From the NCBI GenBank assembly GCA_937924855.1, contig CALEYQ010000037.1, forward strand, positions 1 to 38,114: DNA of 38,114 nt. Direction: 5' to 3'. This stretch comes from an uncultured Bacteroidota bacterium. GTDB taxonomy: Bacteria; Bacteroidota; Bacteroidia; JADZBD01. This document shows, one piece after another, positions 9,601-17,025 of this stretch. The notes beneath the pieces were generated by a model. It saw only the letters and a program-made list of their open reading frames with translations. It was not told the origin of the DNA and did not search any database. The position numbers and the translations under genes are program-made. Each line of letters begins with the position of its first letter. Positions within the stretch are counted from its first letter, which is position 1.

Positions 9601-9969
9601 AAATCGGAAGAAATAATATTTGCCGGGGCAAACAGACCCGTTTTACTATTCAGGAATGGGAAAACAGAAGCTGAAGAGTTCAAAGGCAGTAAACAATCCA
9701 TCGGAGGGCCCTTTGAAAAGAAATTCAGTTCCCAAAGCATTATGGTAAAACCGGGCGACCGCCTGTTTGTATTTACCGATGGTTTTGCCGACCAGTTTGG
9801 CGGAAAAAAAGGAAAAAAGTTAATGACAAAGAATCTTAAGAGGTTATTGGGATCCTATCAGGAAACGAGCATGAAAAAAATAGGCAAGGAACTAAAAAAA
9901 GAATTTAAAATCTGGAAAGGAAATCACGAACAGGTAGATGATGTATTAGTTATAGGTCTTGAAATATGA
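6673..9969 (+). CDS. Transmembrane sensor phosphatase: 14-blade propeller, Y_Y_Y domain, SpoIIE/PP2C output
   Basis: This 1098-residue protein has a signal peptide (about 1-18). Fourteen Reg_prop-type repeats (about 20-690) would fill two seven-bladed propellers. They are followed by a Y_Y_Y-like Ig domain (about 710-785), a transmembrane helix (about 793-813), a coiled coil, the helix DISDSIHYARRIQ (from 848), and a PP2C/SpoIIE phosphatase domain. Metal-site motifs are intact: SGDFYW (D890), ADCTGHGVPG (D908), DGMDIALL, TDGFADQF (D1036) and the final VDDVLVIGL. The periplasmic half copies the sensor of Bacteroidetes hybrid two-component systems, but the histidine kinase and AraC parts are replaced by a Ser/Thr phosphatase. 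The ligand and phospho-substrate are unknown. It overlaps the next SpoIIE gene by 4 bases (ATGA). Confidence 0.93.
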   Translation: MKHVLFIFSLLLQGSLIGQVVHFRHVTADHGLPVNGVTAIVQDKTGFIWIGTPEGLCRYDGFEVITFAHDPNDENTISGLAVKCLAADSKNRIWAGTRSSGLNLYDPEKGKFTRFSVDSTRAGSLSNNHITCILEVHGQIFVGTAGGGINIFNEKDRGFSQISQKKGEPQSLSSNYVRSLSYDGKDKLWIGYYDAGVSSYHIPSGKFTHFTQKEGLLTNEVRTVFADSRGNVWVGLWQAGTAIIESATGKVNSHQTRDHFLAKNPYGMISMFMEDRNGSVWMATAEHGICRFDYEKATFTYFEHNPEDHSSISDNTTFALLEDQSGLIWTGTWHGGISILNPRNAAMEHYKKVPGKFEGLHNNTVWAFAETNSGEVYVGTSGGVTLFNPETKKFELLPYKNLNPTFPSEKTIAQALFLDKDNSLWIGSNGAGIYRYFPATKNYEHYNYENKPGALSYHTVSGFARTLNDELFVATLGAGICKFNYATKRFENYFHTPSDPGSISDDNVYYILAEKNGKIWVATNSGLDLFDPFSLKSEHYRYEPGQKNSLPGKTVYHVSHASNGDLLIATSGGGARLLREKGEMIIYDKSYGMPENKLVSSIVEDNKGIIWMTTSNGLFRVDPENKTARCLNVEHGIQGKEFAVRSALKSKSGHLYFGGSNGFNRFLPGKIIKNPYPPKVVLSKVQLMDQEYSGPLNVRFLETLEVDPEILYFSIGFSGLEFSHPEGNTFQYFLEGFHNRWIQLGNNREIKFTGLNHGEYLLKIQAFNSDGVPNPELCRVRLILHPPFYKTTWFYALLVLLSGSVIFGYIRLREQRLKKEKLILESMVTQRTRELREEKEKVELAHKDISDSIHYARRIQRSIIPEEENLQMLFPESFVFYQPKDIVSGDFYWFWKDPNGFIFLAAADCTGHGVPGALMSMLGTSILNQVIREQKYSDPGLILEQLNQNLFIQLSQNNAESGVQDGMDIALLRYSMKSEEIIFAGANRPVLLFRNGKTEAEEFKGSKQSIGGPFEKKFSSQSIMVKPGDRLFVFTDGFADQFGGKKGKKLMTKNLKRLLGSYQETSMKKIGKELKKEFKIWKGNHEQVDDVLVIGLEI

Positions 9970-11894
9970 AAACAGCTCCTTTTTATTTTCTTTGGTTTTT
10001 GTTTTCCACCCTCGGGACTTCAATAACACTGGTCGGATCCGAAACGCATAAGACCGTGGATTCCTTAATAAGGGAAGCAGGAAAAAATTACAATGCCGAT
10101 CCCGGCACCAGCCTTTCCCTTGCCCGCAAGGCAGAATTGTTGTTGGCGGACGACACACTGAATGCGTCCTTCGTTCGGGTAAATTATGCCAAGGGTGTTT
10201 CTGAATTTTACATTGGAAATTTTGCACTTAGTCTGAAACATTTTAACCGGGCCATTCAACTCAGCAAACAAATTAAGAACGACACACTTCTTGCCCAAAG
10301 TCAGTCCGGAATAAGCAATGTGTACAATAACCTCAGGGAGTTCGACCTGGCTATTTTCCATTTAAAAAGCGCCATTTCGCTCTATAGTAAGCTGCAAATA
10401 CACCACCGTTTGGGAGGAGCCTGGGGAAATCTAGGAAATACCTACCTCGTAAAAGGAGTAATGGACTCCTCAGAGTATTGCTACGAAAAAGCTTTTGAAT
10501 ATTGGAAGGAGGCCGGCGACAGCAATGGCATATCCAACTATTACACCTCAAAAGCAGAGTTCGAGCATAAGAAAAAAAATCTGACAGCTGCCGCTGCCTA
10601 TTATAAAAAAGCCATTGAGTTGAAGGTGCGGCTGGGACAAAGGCTTGATGTGGCCGGACTGATGGGGAATCTATCAAATGTTTATTTCGATGAAAAAAAA
10701 TTCGAAGAAGCGGTTCGGATATTAAAAGAAGCTACGGCCATTGGCTATGAAGCCGGGGGTCTGGAGTTGACCATGGATCTGGAAAAAAAATTGCATGAAA
10801 ACTACGAACAACTGGGACGCCATTCCGAAGCTATGTTTCATTTACAAAAATACTACGCCATACGGGACACTTTATATTCGCTGGAAAATCAAAAGCAATT
10901 GGCTCATATCAGAACCGAGTTTGAAACGGAGCGAAAAGAACTTGAAATTCAAAAATTAAAAGCCCAAAACGATCGCCAGACACTGCTCGGTTATTTCCTG
11001 GGTACTGCGGTAATTATGATTACCCTCATTGGAATAATCCTGTACAACCGATACCGGATAAAAAAGAATGCCAACCGGATTCTCCAGGAAAAAAACGGAA
11101 TTATCAGCGAAGCCTATCGTGACATACAGGACAGCATTCAGTATTCAATTCGCATTCAAAAATCAATGGTATCATCGGATGAGGAGTTAAGGCAGATTTT
11201 TCCGGAGTCATTATTTATTAATATGCCCAGAGACCTGGTTAGCGGAGATTTCTTTTGGATGTGGCATAATCAGGATTCGCAAGAAACCTGGGTTGCGGTA
11301 GCTGACTGTACCGGGCATGGAGTACCGGGAGCATTAATGTCGATGATCGGAGTAAGCCAACTCAATCAGATCATTAAATCGGAAAGAGTTGAGGATCCCG
11401 GGCTGGCCTTAATTGAAATGAACCGACGGATAAATATTGCGCTTCGTCAGGGAGACCAGGACTCGAACAATGATGGGATGGATCTTTTGTTGTTAAAAAT
11501 TCAGCACCGCTACGGAAAAGCCGGTTTCAGCGGAGCCAACAGAAATTTATGGGTAAGCAACCCTTCCGGGAGTGATATCGGGCAAATCCCGGGCAATAAA
11601 TTCTCCGTAGGTGGAAATAGTGAAATGGAGAAAGCGTTTAAAACAAACACACTTGACCTAAAAGCCCACAGCCGTTTGTATTTATTCTCGGATGGGTTTG
11701 CCGATCAGTTTGGGGGACCCGAAGGCAAGAAAATAATGACCCGTCGTTTACGCGACTGGATTCTCCAATCCAATGCAACGCCAATGAAAGATGCAGAAAA
11801 TATGCTTCGCACCCAATTTTTAAAATGGAAGGGCAATAATTTGCAGGTTGACGACGTGCTTGTAGTAGGTATTCAATACGAACCGATCGCCTGA
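9966..11894 (+). CDS. Periplasmic-TPR transmembrane SpoIIE/PP2C phosphatase
   Basis: This 642-residue protein has a signal peptide (about 1-24). About six TPR units follow (30-310), for example YYKKAIELK and VRILKEATAIG, then a charged helix (about 315-340), a transmembrane helix (about 342-362), and a linker helix with DIQDSIQYSIRIQ (from 386). The SpoIIE domain has SGDFFW (D428), ADCTGHGVPG (D447), NDGMDLLLL, SDGFADQF (D576) and VDDVLVVG, so all metal-binding acids are present. It should sense a periplasmic protein or peptide through the TPRs and dephosphorylate a cytoplasmic Ser/Thr protein, typically an anti-anti-sigma factor in characterised relatives. The ATGA overlap implies coupled translation with the propeller phosphatase, and the two might form heterodimers through the matching linker helices. 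Confidence 0.92.
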   Translation: MKTAPFYFLWFLFSTLGTSITLVGSETHKTVDSLIREAGKNYNADPGTSLSLARKAELLLADDTLNASFVRVNYAKGVSEFYIGNFALSLKHFNRAIQLSKQIKNDTLLAQSQSGISNVYNNLREFDLAIFHLKSAISLYSKLQIHHRLGGAWGNLGNTYLVKGVMDSSEYCYEKAFEYWKEAGDSNGISNYYTSKAEFEHKKKNLTAAAAYYKKAIELKVRLGQRLDVAGLMGNLSNVYFDEKKFEEAVRILKEATAIGYEAGGLELTMDLEKKLHENYEQLGRHSEAMFHLQKYYAIRDTLYSLENQKQLAHIRTEFETERKELEIQKLKAQNDRQTLLGYFLGTAVIMITLIGIILYNRYRIKKNANRILQEKNGIISEAYRDIQDSIQYSIRIQKSMVSSDEELRQIFPESLFINMPRDLVSGDFFWMWHNQDSQETWVAVADCTGHGVPGALMSMIGVSQLNQIIKSERVEDPGLALIEMNRRINIALRQGDQDSNNDGMDLLLLKIQHRYGKAGFSGANRNLWVSNPSGSDIGQIPGNKFSVGGNSEMEKAFKTNTLDLKAHSRLYLFSDGFADQFGGPEGKKIMTRRLRDWILQSNATPMKDAENMLRTQFLKWKGNNLQVDDVLVVGIQYEPIA

Positions 11895-12027
11895 GCGGTT
11901 TCAGATTTTAACTCTTTGTTGTTGGTAAGTTATACCCCCTGATTTTCTCTCCGGAAATCGTTTGCCGACACTTTTTCTTAACTCGTCTATTATTTTCTGA
12001 TTTATCTCAACGGCTTTAAGGCACTGG

Positions 12028-12042
12028 TCTAAATTGTTTAGA
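12028..12042. repeat. Inverted repeat TCTAAA-TTG-TTTAGA
   Basis: A perfect 6-bp dyad with a 3-base centre lies 85 bases before the adhesin start. It could be an operator, but no promoter box was found to anchor it. Its half-sites are those of the suf operator at 16971-16987 in opposite order. Confidence 0.4.
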
Positions 12043-12117
12043 TTAAGGCAACCAAAAGATTCGGCCGGCGTTAAACGGGTAAAGTTCTCAGACTTATTGT
12101 ATAACTGCCCCAAACCC

Positions 12118-12122
12118 GGAGG
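12118..12122 (+). promoter_or_regulatory. Strong Shine-Dalgarno site GGAGG
   Basis: GGAGG sits 5 bases before the ATG at 12128. Comparable sites are absent in front of the other genes I checked in this window, in keeping with the usual lack of Shine-Dalgarno use in Bacteroidota. It fixes the start of the adhesin. Confidence 0.6.
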
Positions 12123-12127
12123 TCTTT

Positions 12128-15100
12128 ATGAAAACAATCTACTCCCCGCTATTATCATGGGCTTTGCTCATGGTAATGTTCATCCTCACCACATCTGAAG
12201 CCTACGCTTCACATGCACAGGGTTCTGATTTAACCTATCAGTGCCTCGGAGGAAATCAATATCGTTTTACCTTAAAATTTTACCGGGATTGTTCCGGAGT
12301 TAATGCCCCAAATACCGTAACCGTAAATGCAAGATCAACTACCTGTAACCAGAATTTCAACATTACCCTTAACCAGATTGCTAATACCGGTCAGGAAGTT
12401 ACTCATGTATGTACGAGTGTGACAACAACATGTACCAACGGAAATATCAATGGCGTTCGTGAGTACATTTATCAGGGCATCAGTAACAATATTATTCCCT
12501 GTACCGACTGGGTATTCAGTTTTTCGCTTTGCTGCCGCAATAACGCCATCACCAACATCCAGAATCCCGGTGGGCAAAACATTTACATCCAGGCCACGCT
12601 GGACAACCTGAATTTCCCCTGCAACAACTCGCCTACTTTTACCAATCGTCCGGTTCCCTACTTTAGTATTAACCAGCCAAATTGTTTTAACCACGGTGCT
12701 TCCGACCCCGATGGAGATTTCCTGGTTTACTCGCTGGTAACGCCCATGACCGGACCCACTACCACTGTAACATATAACCCGCCTTATTCAGCTACTCAGC
12801 CCCTGGCTTCAAACCCTCCTGTTTCTTTCAATGCACAAACCGGTGATATCTGCATGACACCCACCATGCAACAGGTAACAGTAATGGCTGTTAAGGTTGA
12901 AGAATACCGGAATAACCAGTTAGTAGGATCCGTAATGCGGGATATCCAGATTCAGACTCTGGTATCCAACAACAACAACCCTTCTCTGAATGGAATAAAC
13001 GGCACGGGACAATTCTCGGCCAATGTTTGTGCCAATACACCTTTTACATTCTTTACCAATTCCTTTGATCCCGACCAAAACCAAAACTTAACGATTACCT
13101 GGAATAATGCCATACCCAACGCCACGCTGAATGTTGGACCGGGCAATAATCCTACTGCAACTTTTTCCTGGACACCAACCAGTGCCCAGATTTCTCCCAA
13201 TCCCTATTGCTTTACCATTACCGTAACCGACAACAATTGTCCGCTCACCGGAAGCCAGACCTACGCCTTTTGTTTATATGTAGGTGGATTTACCGTTAGC
13301 GCCACCGGCACTAATGCAAACTGCGGTGCACATAACGGAACTGCAACCGCCACCGTTACCGGAGGAATCGGTCCTTTTACATATCAGTGGTCGCCCAGCG
13401 GAGGAAATAATGCCCAGGCCAATGGATTAGCTGCCGGAACATATACCGTTGTTGTTACCGATGCAACAGGATGCACAGGTTCCGCTACCGTTACCATTTT
13501 GAATAACGGGATGCCGGGCAATGTTCAAACCTCATTCACCCAACCCTCGTGTACCGGTGGAAGCAACGGAACGGCAACTGCCAATCCGAATGGTCAGCCT
13601 CCCTTTACCTATTTGTGGTCAACCGGAGCAACAACCGCCACGGCAACCGGACTTTCCGCAGGAACCTATACCGTTACCATAACTAATGGTGCAGGATGTA
13701 CTACTTCCACAACCATAACTGTTACCAATCCTCCGGTTTTCACAGCCACTTCAAGTCAGACCGATGTAAGCTGCTTCGGAGGAAACAACGGATCGGCCAC
13801 GTCTACACCTTCAACAGGTAGCGGCCCTTACACCTATGCATGGAGCAACGGCCAAACCACCCAAACTGCAAGCGGACTTTCTGCGGGAAATTATTTTGTA
13901 ACGGTCACCAATGCGTCCGGATGTACCGCCACACTTAATGTATTGATTAACCAGCCTCCACAATTACAAATAAATTTAGTTGCCTCCAACAATGCCACTT
14001 GCTTTGGAGACACATCGGGTTCTGCAACCGTTCAGGTAACGGGAGGTTCTCCACCCTATCAATACCTGTGGAATACCAACCCTCCTCAGATTTATCAAAC
14101 TGCTGCAAACCTTGGCGCCGGCACCTATCAGGTTACGGTTACCGATGCAAAAAACTGCACCATAACTTTATCCGCAACCATAACCCAACCTCCTCAGATA
14201 ACAGCTGCTTTCAGCAGCACACAACCCAGTTGCTTCGGAGGTAATAACGGTAATGCGACGGTAAATGCCAGTGGAGGAACTCCTCCTTTCACCTATAGCT
14301 GGAACACCACACCCCAGCAAACCACACAAACTGCTACCGGTTTGTCGGCCGGTTCCTACCAGGTAATAATTACCGACATCTATGGTTGCTCCAGTATGGC
14401 AAATGTTACCCTTTCTCAGCCCTCTCCCGTTGTTTCGCAAATCAGCGGCGTTGGAAACGTAAGTTGCGCCGGAGGAAATAACGGCTGGGCTACAGGAAAC
14501 GGAGCCGGCGGAAATGGTCCTTATACTTATTCCTGGAACACAAGCCCGGTTCAAACCGGAAACTCAGCCACCGGACTTAGTGCCGGGGTTTATACCCTCA
14601 CCGTTACCGATGCCAACGGTTGTGCCGCAGTTACCACGGTAACCATAAACGGTCCTCAACCATTGAGCATGGTGGCAACCGCCAATGACACCATTTGTCC
14701 CGGACAATCTGTTACCATTTCGGCCAATGCCAGCGGTGGTAACGGAGGCTACCAGTATACCTGGTCGCAAGGGTTAGGAAACGGACAATCGCATATGGTA
14801 TCACCCACCTCAACTACCACCTATCAGGTTGTGGTAACCGACGCGCAGGGATGTACCGGTGCCGCAGCTTCCGTAACCATTTATGTTTATCAGTTGAGTC
14901 CGCTGAATCTGCATGTTTCGAATACCGGAAACATTTGCGCAGGTGCTGTCTCCTCCGTTTCGTCAACTACCCATGGGTTTACAGGACCGGTAACTTATTC
15001 CTGGAGTCATAACCTGGGAACCGGACCCGGACCCATAAATGTTAATCCAAGCTCAACCACTACTTATACTATTACAGTAACCAACCAATGCGGACAAAGT

Positions 15101-15910
15101 GCAACAGCAACCACCACGGTTACTGTGTACCCGGTTCCTCAAATTAGTTTAAGCCCAAAGGCCGGAACCGGTTGCGACCGCGTGTCGGTATTCTTCTCTG
15201 ATGCAGCGAGCAATGCCACCGGATGTACCTTTAGCTGGAACTTTGGAGATGGGTACACTTCCACACAACCCAATCCGGTTCACAACTTTACACAGACAGG
15301 AACCTATAATGTAACGGTAACCATTGTATCTCCCTTTGGTTGTTCAACCACATCGAACACCACCGTTCAGGTAGTGGTAAATGTAAGTCCGACAGCAGCC
15401 TTTACGGCAGATCCTTTCAAAGCTTCGCAGCTTGCACCTACCATCAGGTTTTTTGACCAATCGCTTAACGCTGATACCTGGTTTTGGGATTTTGGAGATG
15501 GAAATACCTCCGGATTGAGAAATCCTTCACACACCTACGCCCAAAAAGGAGAATATACCGTAACGCTGATTACCTCGAATCAGGCAGGCTGTTGGGATAC
15601 CGTAACCCATAAAGTAGAAATTGAACCCGAGTTTACCTTTTATATCCCCAATGCCTTTACCCCGAATGGAGACAATCATAATGATATCTTCATGGGAAAG
15701 GGAAATGAAATTTCCGAGTTCCAGATGGAAATATTCGATCGCTGGGGCATGATGATTTTCAAATCCACCAGTCTGGAACAAGGCTGGGATGGAAGAGTTC
15801 AGGGCGGCGCTGATATCGCCCAACAGGATGTATATGTTTATAAAATAGTGCTTCGCGATTTCTCAATGCGCCAGCACTTTTATACAGGTCATGTAAGTCT
15901 GATCAAATAG
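12128..15910 (+). CDS. Large SprB-repeat adhesin with T9SS type B (gliding-associated) C-terminus
   Basis: This 1260-residue surface protein has a signal peptide (about 1-27). A conserved N-terminal region (about 28-385), opening SHAQGSDLTYQCLGG, is Cys- and Asn-rich and found in Bacteroidota giant cargo proteins. Six SprB-like repeats of about 76 residues occupy 388-844, each with SC-x-GG-x-NG near the start and D-x-x-GC near the end. Two Ig-like units (845-1000) and two PKD domains (about 1001-1167, with FSWNFGDG and WFWDFGDG) follow. The type B T9SS domain (about 1168-1260) begins YIPNAFTPNGDN and ends HFYTGHVSLIK. The protein is probably a mobile or fixed adhesin. No PorP/SprF gene is adjacent, so export may use the copy at 33768. 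Confidence 0.92.
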   Translation: MKTIYSPLLSWALLMVMFILTTSEAYASHAQGSDLTYQCLGGNQYRFTLKFYRDCSGVNAPNTVTVNARSTTCNQNFNITLNQIANTGQEVTHVCTSVTTTCTNGNINGVREYIYQGISNNIIPCTDWVFSFSLCCRNNAITNIQNPGGQNIYIQATLDNLNFPCNNSPTFTNRPVPYFSINQPNCFNHGASDPDGDFLVYSLVTPMTGPTTTVTYNPPYSATQPLASNPPVSFNAQTGDICMTPTMQQVTVMAVKVEEYRNNQLVGSVMRDIQIQTLVSNNNNPSLNGINGTGQFSANVCANTPFTFFTNSFDPDQNQNLTITWNNAIPNATLNVGPGNNPTATFSWTPTSAQISPNPYCFTITVTDNNCPLTGSQTYAFCLYVGGFTVSATGTNANCGAHNGTATATVTGGIGPFTYQWSPSGGNNAQANGLAAGTYTVVVTDATGCTGSATVTILNNGMPGNVQTSFTQPSCTGGSNGTATANPNGQPPFTYLWSTGATTATATGLSAGTYTVTITNGAGCTTSTTITVTNPPVFTATSSQTDVSCFGGNNGSATSTPSTGSGPYTYAWSNGQTTQTASGLSAGNYFVTVTNASGCTATLNVLINQPPQLQINLVASNNATCFGDTSGSATVQVTGGSPPYQYLWNTNPPQIYQTAANLGAGTYQVTVTDAKNCTITLSATITQPPQITAAFSSTQPSCFGGNNGNATVNASGGTPPFTYSWNTTPQQTTQTATGLSAGSYQVIITDIYGCSSMANVTLSQPSPVVSQISGVGNVSCAGGNNGWATGNGAGGNGPYTYSWNTSPVQTGNSATGLSAGVYTLTVTDANGCAAVTTVTINGPQPLSMVATANDTICPGQSVTISANASGGNGGYQYTWSQGLGNGQSHMVSPTSTTTYQVVVTDAQGCTGAAASVTIYVYQLSPLNLHVSNTGNICAGAVSSVSSTTHGFTGPVTYSWSHNLGTGPGPINVNPSSTTTYTITVTNQCGQSATATTTVTVYPVPQISLSPKAGTGCDRVSVFFSDAASNATGCTFSWNFGDGYTSTQPNPVHNFTQTGTYNVTVTIVSPFGCSTTSNTTVQVVVNVSPTAAFTADPFKASQLAPTIRFFDQSLNADTWFWDFGDGNTSGLRNPSHTYAQKGEYTVTLITSNQAGCWDTVTHKVEIEPEFTFYIPNAFTPNGDNHNDIFMGKGNEISEFQMEIFDRWGMMIFKSTSLEQGWDGRVQGGADIAQQDVYVYKIVLRDFSMRQHFYTGHVSLIK
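13289..14659 (+). repeat. Six in-frame SprB-type repeats
   Basis: Six tandem units of about 225-235 bases encode residues 388-844 of the adhesin. The best-conserved parts at DNA level are those coding for GLSAGTY-x-V-x-V-TD and for SC-GG-NG. Related units occur in the second adhesin at 32787-33458. Confidence 0.8.
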
Positions 15911-15934
15911 CGGTGATCAGGGCAGGAGGCATCA

Positions 15935-15969
15935 CCCCCCGGCAGGTCCGGAGGGTTTTGCCTTTTTTT
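15935..15969. terminator. Hairpin terminator between convergent genes
   Basis: Arms CCCCCCGG (15935-15942) and CCGGAGGG (15948-15955) pair at 7 of 8 positions around the loop CAGGT. They are followed by TTTTGCC and a run of seven T. This fits an intrinsic terminator for the adhesin gene; the convergent gene ends at 15968. Confidence 0.7.
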
Positions 15970-16831
15970 ATTGAATGATGAATTTGTGTGAAAGGACTTT
16001 TTCGGAAGTGGTAATCCGAACCGAATAAAATCCTTTCGGCAATTGCAAAGGTTCCAGCGAAAAAACCCCGCCTGAAAATCTGTCACCCTTTTTGAAAACC
16101 CGCTTGCCGCCGGCATCAAAAATTTCAAGCAAAGCGTTTCCGTTTAAAGCAGGGGAAACGATATTCAGGTTCTCAGCCCGGGAAGGGTTAGGAAAAACAG
16201 AAAGGTAATCGGGATCGTTGGATTGAGCTTCAAGCTGCCCCGTGGAAATATTCGTATAAAACACCGTCATGCGGATATGATCAATAGAAGAAACTGCAGG
16301 ATTCCCATTTCCAAAACAGGTATAACTGATGGTTGCATAGGCAAGCCCGAATCCGGGATTGTTAATGTCTGCAGGAGTCCATGTAGTGCCCCATAAATCA
16401 GTGGAACTGCCATATGAAACATAGGTATCCACAAAAGGCCAGTTATTGGTTGTGGCATAATTGTTTCCCACCGGCACTCCTGCCTTCACCAACATCAAAC
16501 CATTATCCTGAATCATGGCATTCATACTGGCTTTCTTTTCAATTTCGGCCAAAATTCCATTGATGGTAGCGGTCCCCGGAATTGAAAAGTTAAAATTTAC
16601 CGCAAAAAGACACAATGTGTTTTGGTCGCAACAATCGCAATGAGAAACCGTTGCATAAACATTATCTGAAGCAAGAACTCCGGACAAAGGACTGTAGCCC
16701 ACCGTACTGGAAAACGAAAAGGGACAGGAAGCGTTTTGTGCGGTTCCCACACTCAGTGGTCCCTGCTGGCTTTGGGAGTAGCCAAAAACGCCAGCGGTAA
16801 ATAAAAAAATCAGCGAGTAAAATTTTTTCAT
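15968..16831 (-). CDS. Secreted Cys-rich protein of unknown function with T9SS type A tail
   Basis: This 287-residue protein has a signal peptide (about 1-20, MKKFYSLIFLFTAGVFGYSQ). The ATG at 16831 is preferred over one at 16858, because the longer form adds nine residues ahead of a good signal peptide and would start inside a predicted -7 box. The mature part (about 21-205) is probably a beta-sandwich of a family I do not recognise, with a cysteine cluster HCDCCDQNTLC (C65, C67, C68, C74) plus C36 and C172. A type A sorting domain (about 208-287) contains VFPNPSRAENLNI. The cysteines could bind metal or form disulfides. The gene is divergent from the suf operon and convergent with the adhesin. 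Confidence 0.8.
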   Translation of the reverse strand: MKKFYSLIFLFTAGVFGYSQSQQGPLSVGTAQNASCPFSFSSTVGYSPLSGVLASDNVYATVSHCDCCDQNTLCLFAVNFNFSIPGTATINGILAEIEKKASMNAMIQDNGLMLVKAGVPVGNNYATTNNWPFVDTYVSYGSSTDLWGTTWTPADINNPGFGLAYATISYTCFGNGNPAVSSIDHIRMTVFYTNISTGQLEAQSNDPDYLSVFPNPSRAENLNIVSPALNGNALLEIFDAGGKRVFKKGDRFSGGVFSLEPLQLPKGFYSVRITTSEKVLSHKFIIQ

Positions 16832-16842
16832 GAGAACGTGTT

Positions 16843-16859
16843 TTTGATTAGGTATCAAA
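16843..16859. repeat. Inverted repeat TTTGAT-N5-ATCAAA over the minus-strand promoter
   Basis: A perfect 6-5-6 dyad with centre TAGGT overlaps the predicted -7 box of the secreted Cys-rich protein gene. It contains TAGGTATC, which recurs at 16951-16958 in the suf promoter. Confidence 0.4.
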
Positions 16860-16863
16860 GGTA
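16856..16863 (-). promoter_or_regulatory. -7 promoter box for the secreted Cys-rich protein gene
   Basis: The minus strand reads TACCTTTG, a full TAnnTTTG match, 24 bases before the ATG at 16831. No clear -33 TTTG is present. Confidence 0.5.
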
Positions 16864-16930
16864 AGCCAATATGCCCTGAAATTAAGTCTCTCCAGGGTTT
16901 TAAACAATGCTCCAGAACCTTGTTAATTTC

Positions 16931-16962
16931 TTTGTTTTATTACCTAATTCTAGGTATCTTTG
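16931..16962 (+). promoter_or_regulatory. Promoter of the suf operon
   Basis: TTTG at 16931-16934 and TATCTTTG at 16955-16962 are separated by 20 bases, which fits the Bacteroidetes -33/-7 promoter arrangement in both sequence and spacing. It is the best promoter in the window. The predicted start of transcription is near 16968-16970, giving a leader of about 55 bases before the first gene. Confidence 0.75.
16941..16956. promoter_or_regulatory. Candidate operator TACCTA-N4-TAGGTA in the suf promoter spacer
   Basis: A perfect 6-bp dyad with centre ATTC lies between the -33 and -7 boxes and overlaps the first two bases of the -7 box. A protein bound here would be expected to block RNA polymerase. 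The shape would suit an Rrf2-family (IscR/SufR-like) or other dimeric regulator, but I cannot assign it. Confidence 0.5.
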
Positions 16963-16970
16963 TATGCTGG

Positions 16971-16987
16971 TTTAGAATGATTCTAAA
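16971..16987. promoter_or_regulatory. Candidate Fur-superfamily operator TTTAGAAT-G-ATTCTAAA
   Basis: A perfect 8-1-8 dyad begins about 9 bases after the -7 box, at or just after the predicted transcription start of the suf operon. It contains a TTAGAAT-n-ATTCTAA core with the 7-1-7 geometry known for Fur/PerR/Zur boxes. The regulator is inferred. Confidence 0.55.
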
Positions 16988-17025
16988 TAAAAACAAAATT
17001 GTAAAACCTTGATATACAGTATAAA

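Larger units (their letters stand above)
11895..12127. other. Intergenic region before the large adhesin gene
   Basis: These 233 bases contain no convincing gene. A 70-codon minus-strand reading frame spans most of it but has only a TTG start. I find no full TAnnTTTG box on the plus strand, an inverted repeat at 12028-12042, and a strong Shine-Dalgarno site next to the adhesin ATG. The adhesin promoter is therefore undefined. Confidence 0.6.

Noticed and set aside
6673..11894. Polysaccharide utilisation locus around the propeller sensor
   Set aside because: No susC/susD pair, glycoside hydrolase or lyase is present; neighbours are phosphatases and an adhesin.
11901..12113. 70-codon minus-strand reading frame in the gap before the adhesin
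   Set aside because: It has only a TTG start, no promoter box, no recognised family, and overlaps the adhesin's likely leader. It could be a small gene, but nothing beyond openness supports it.
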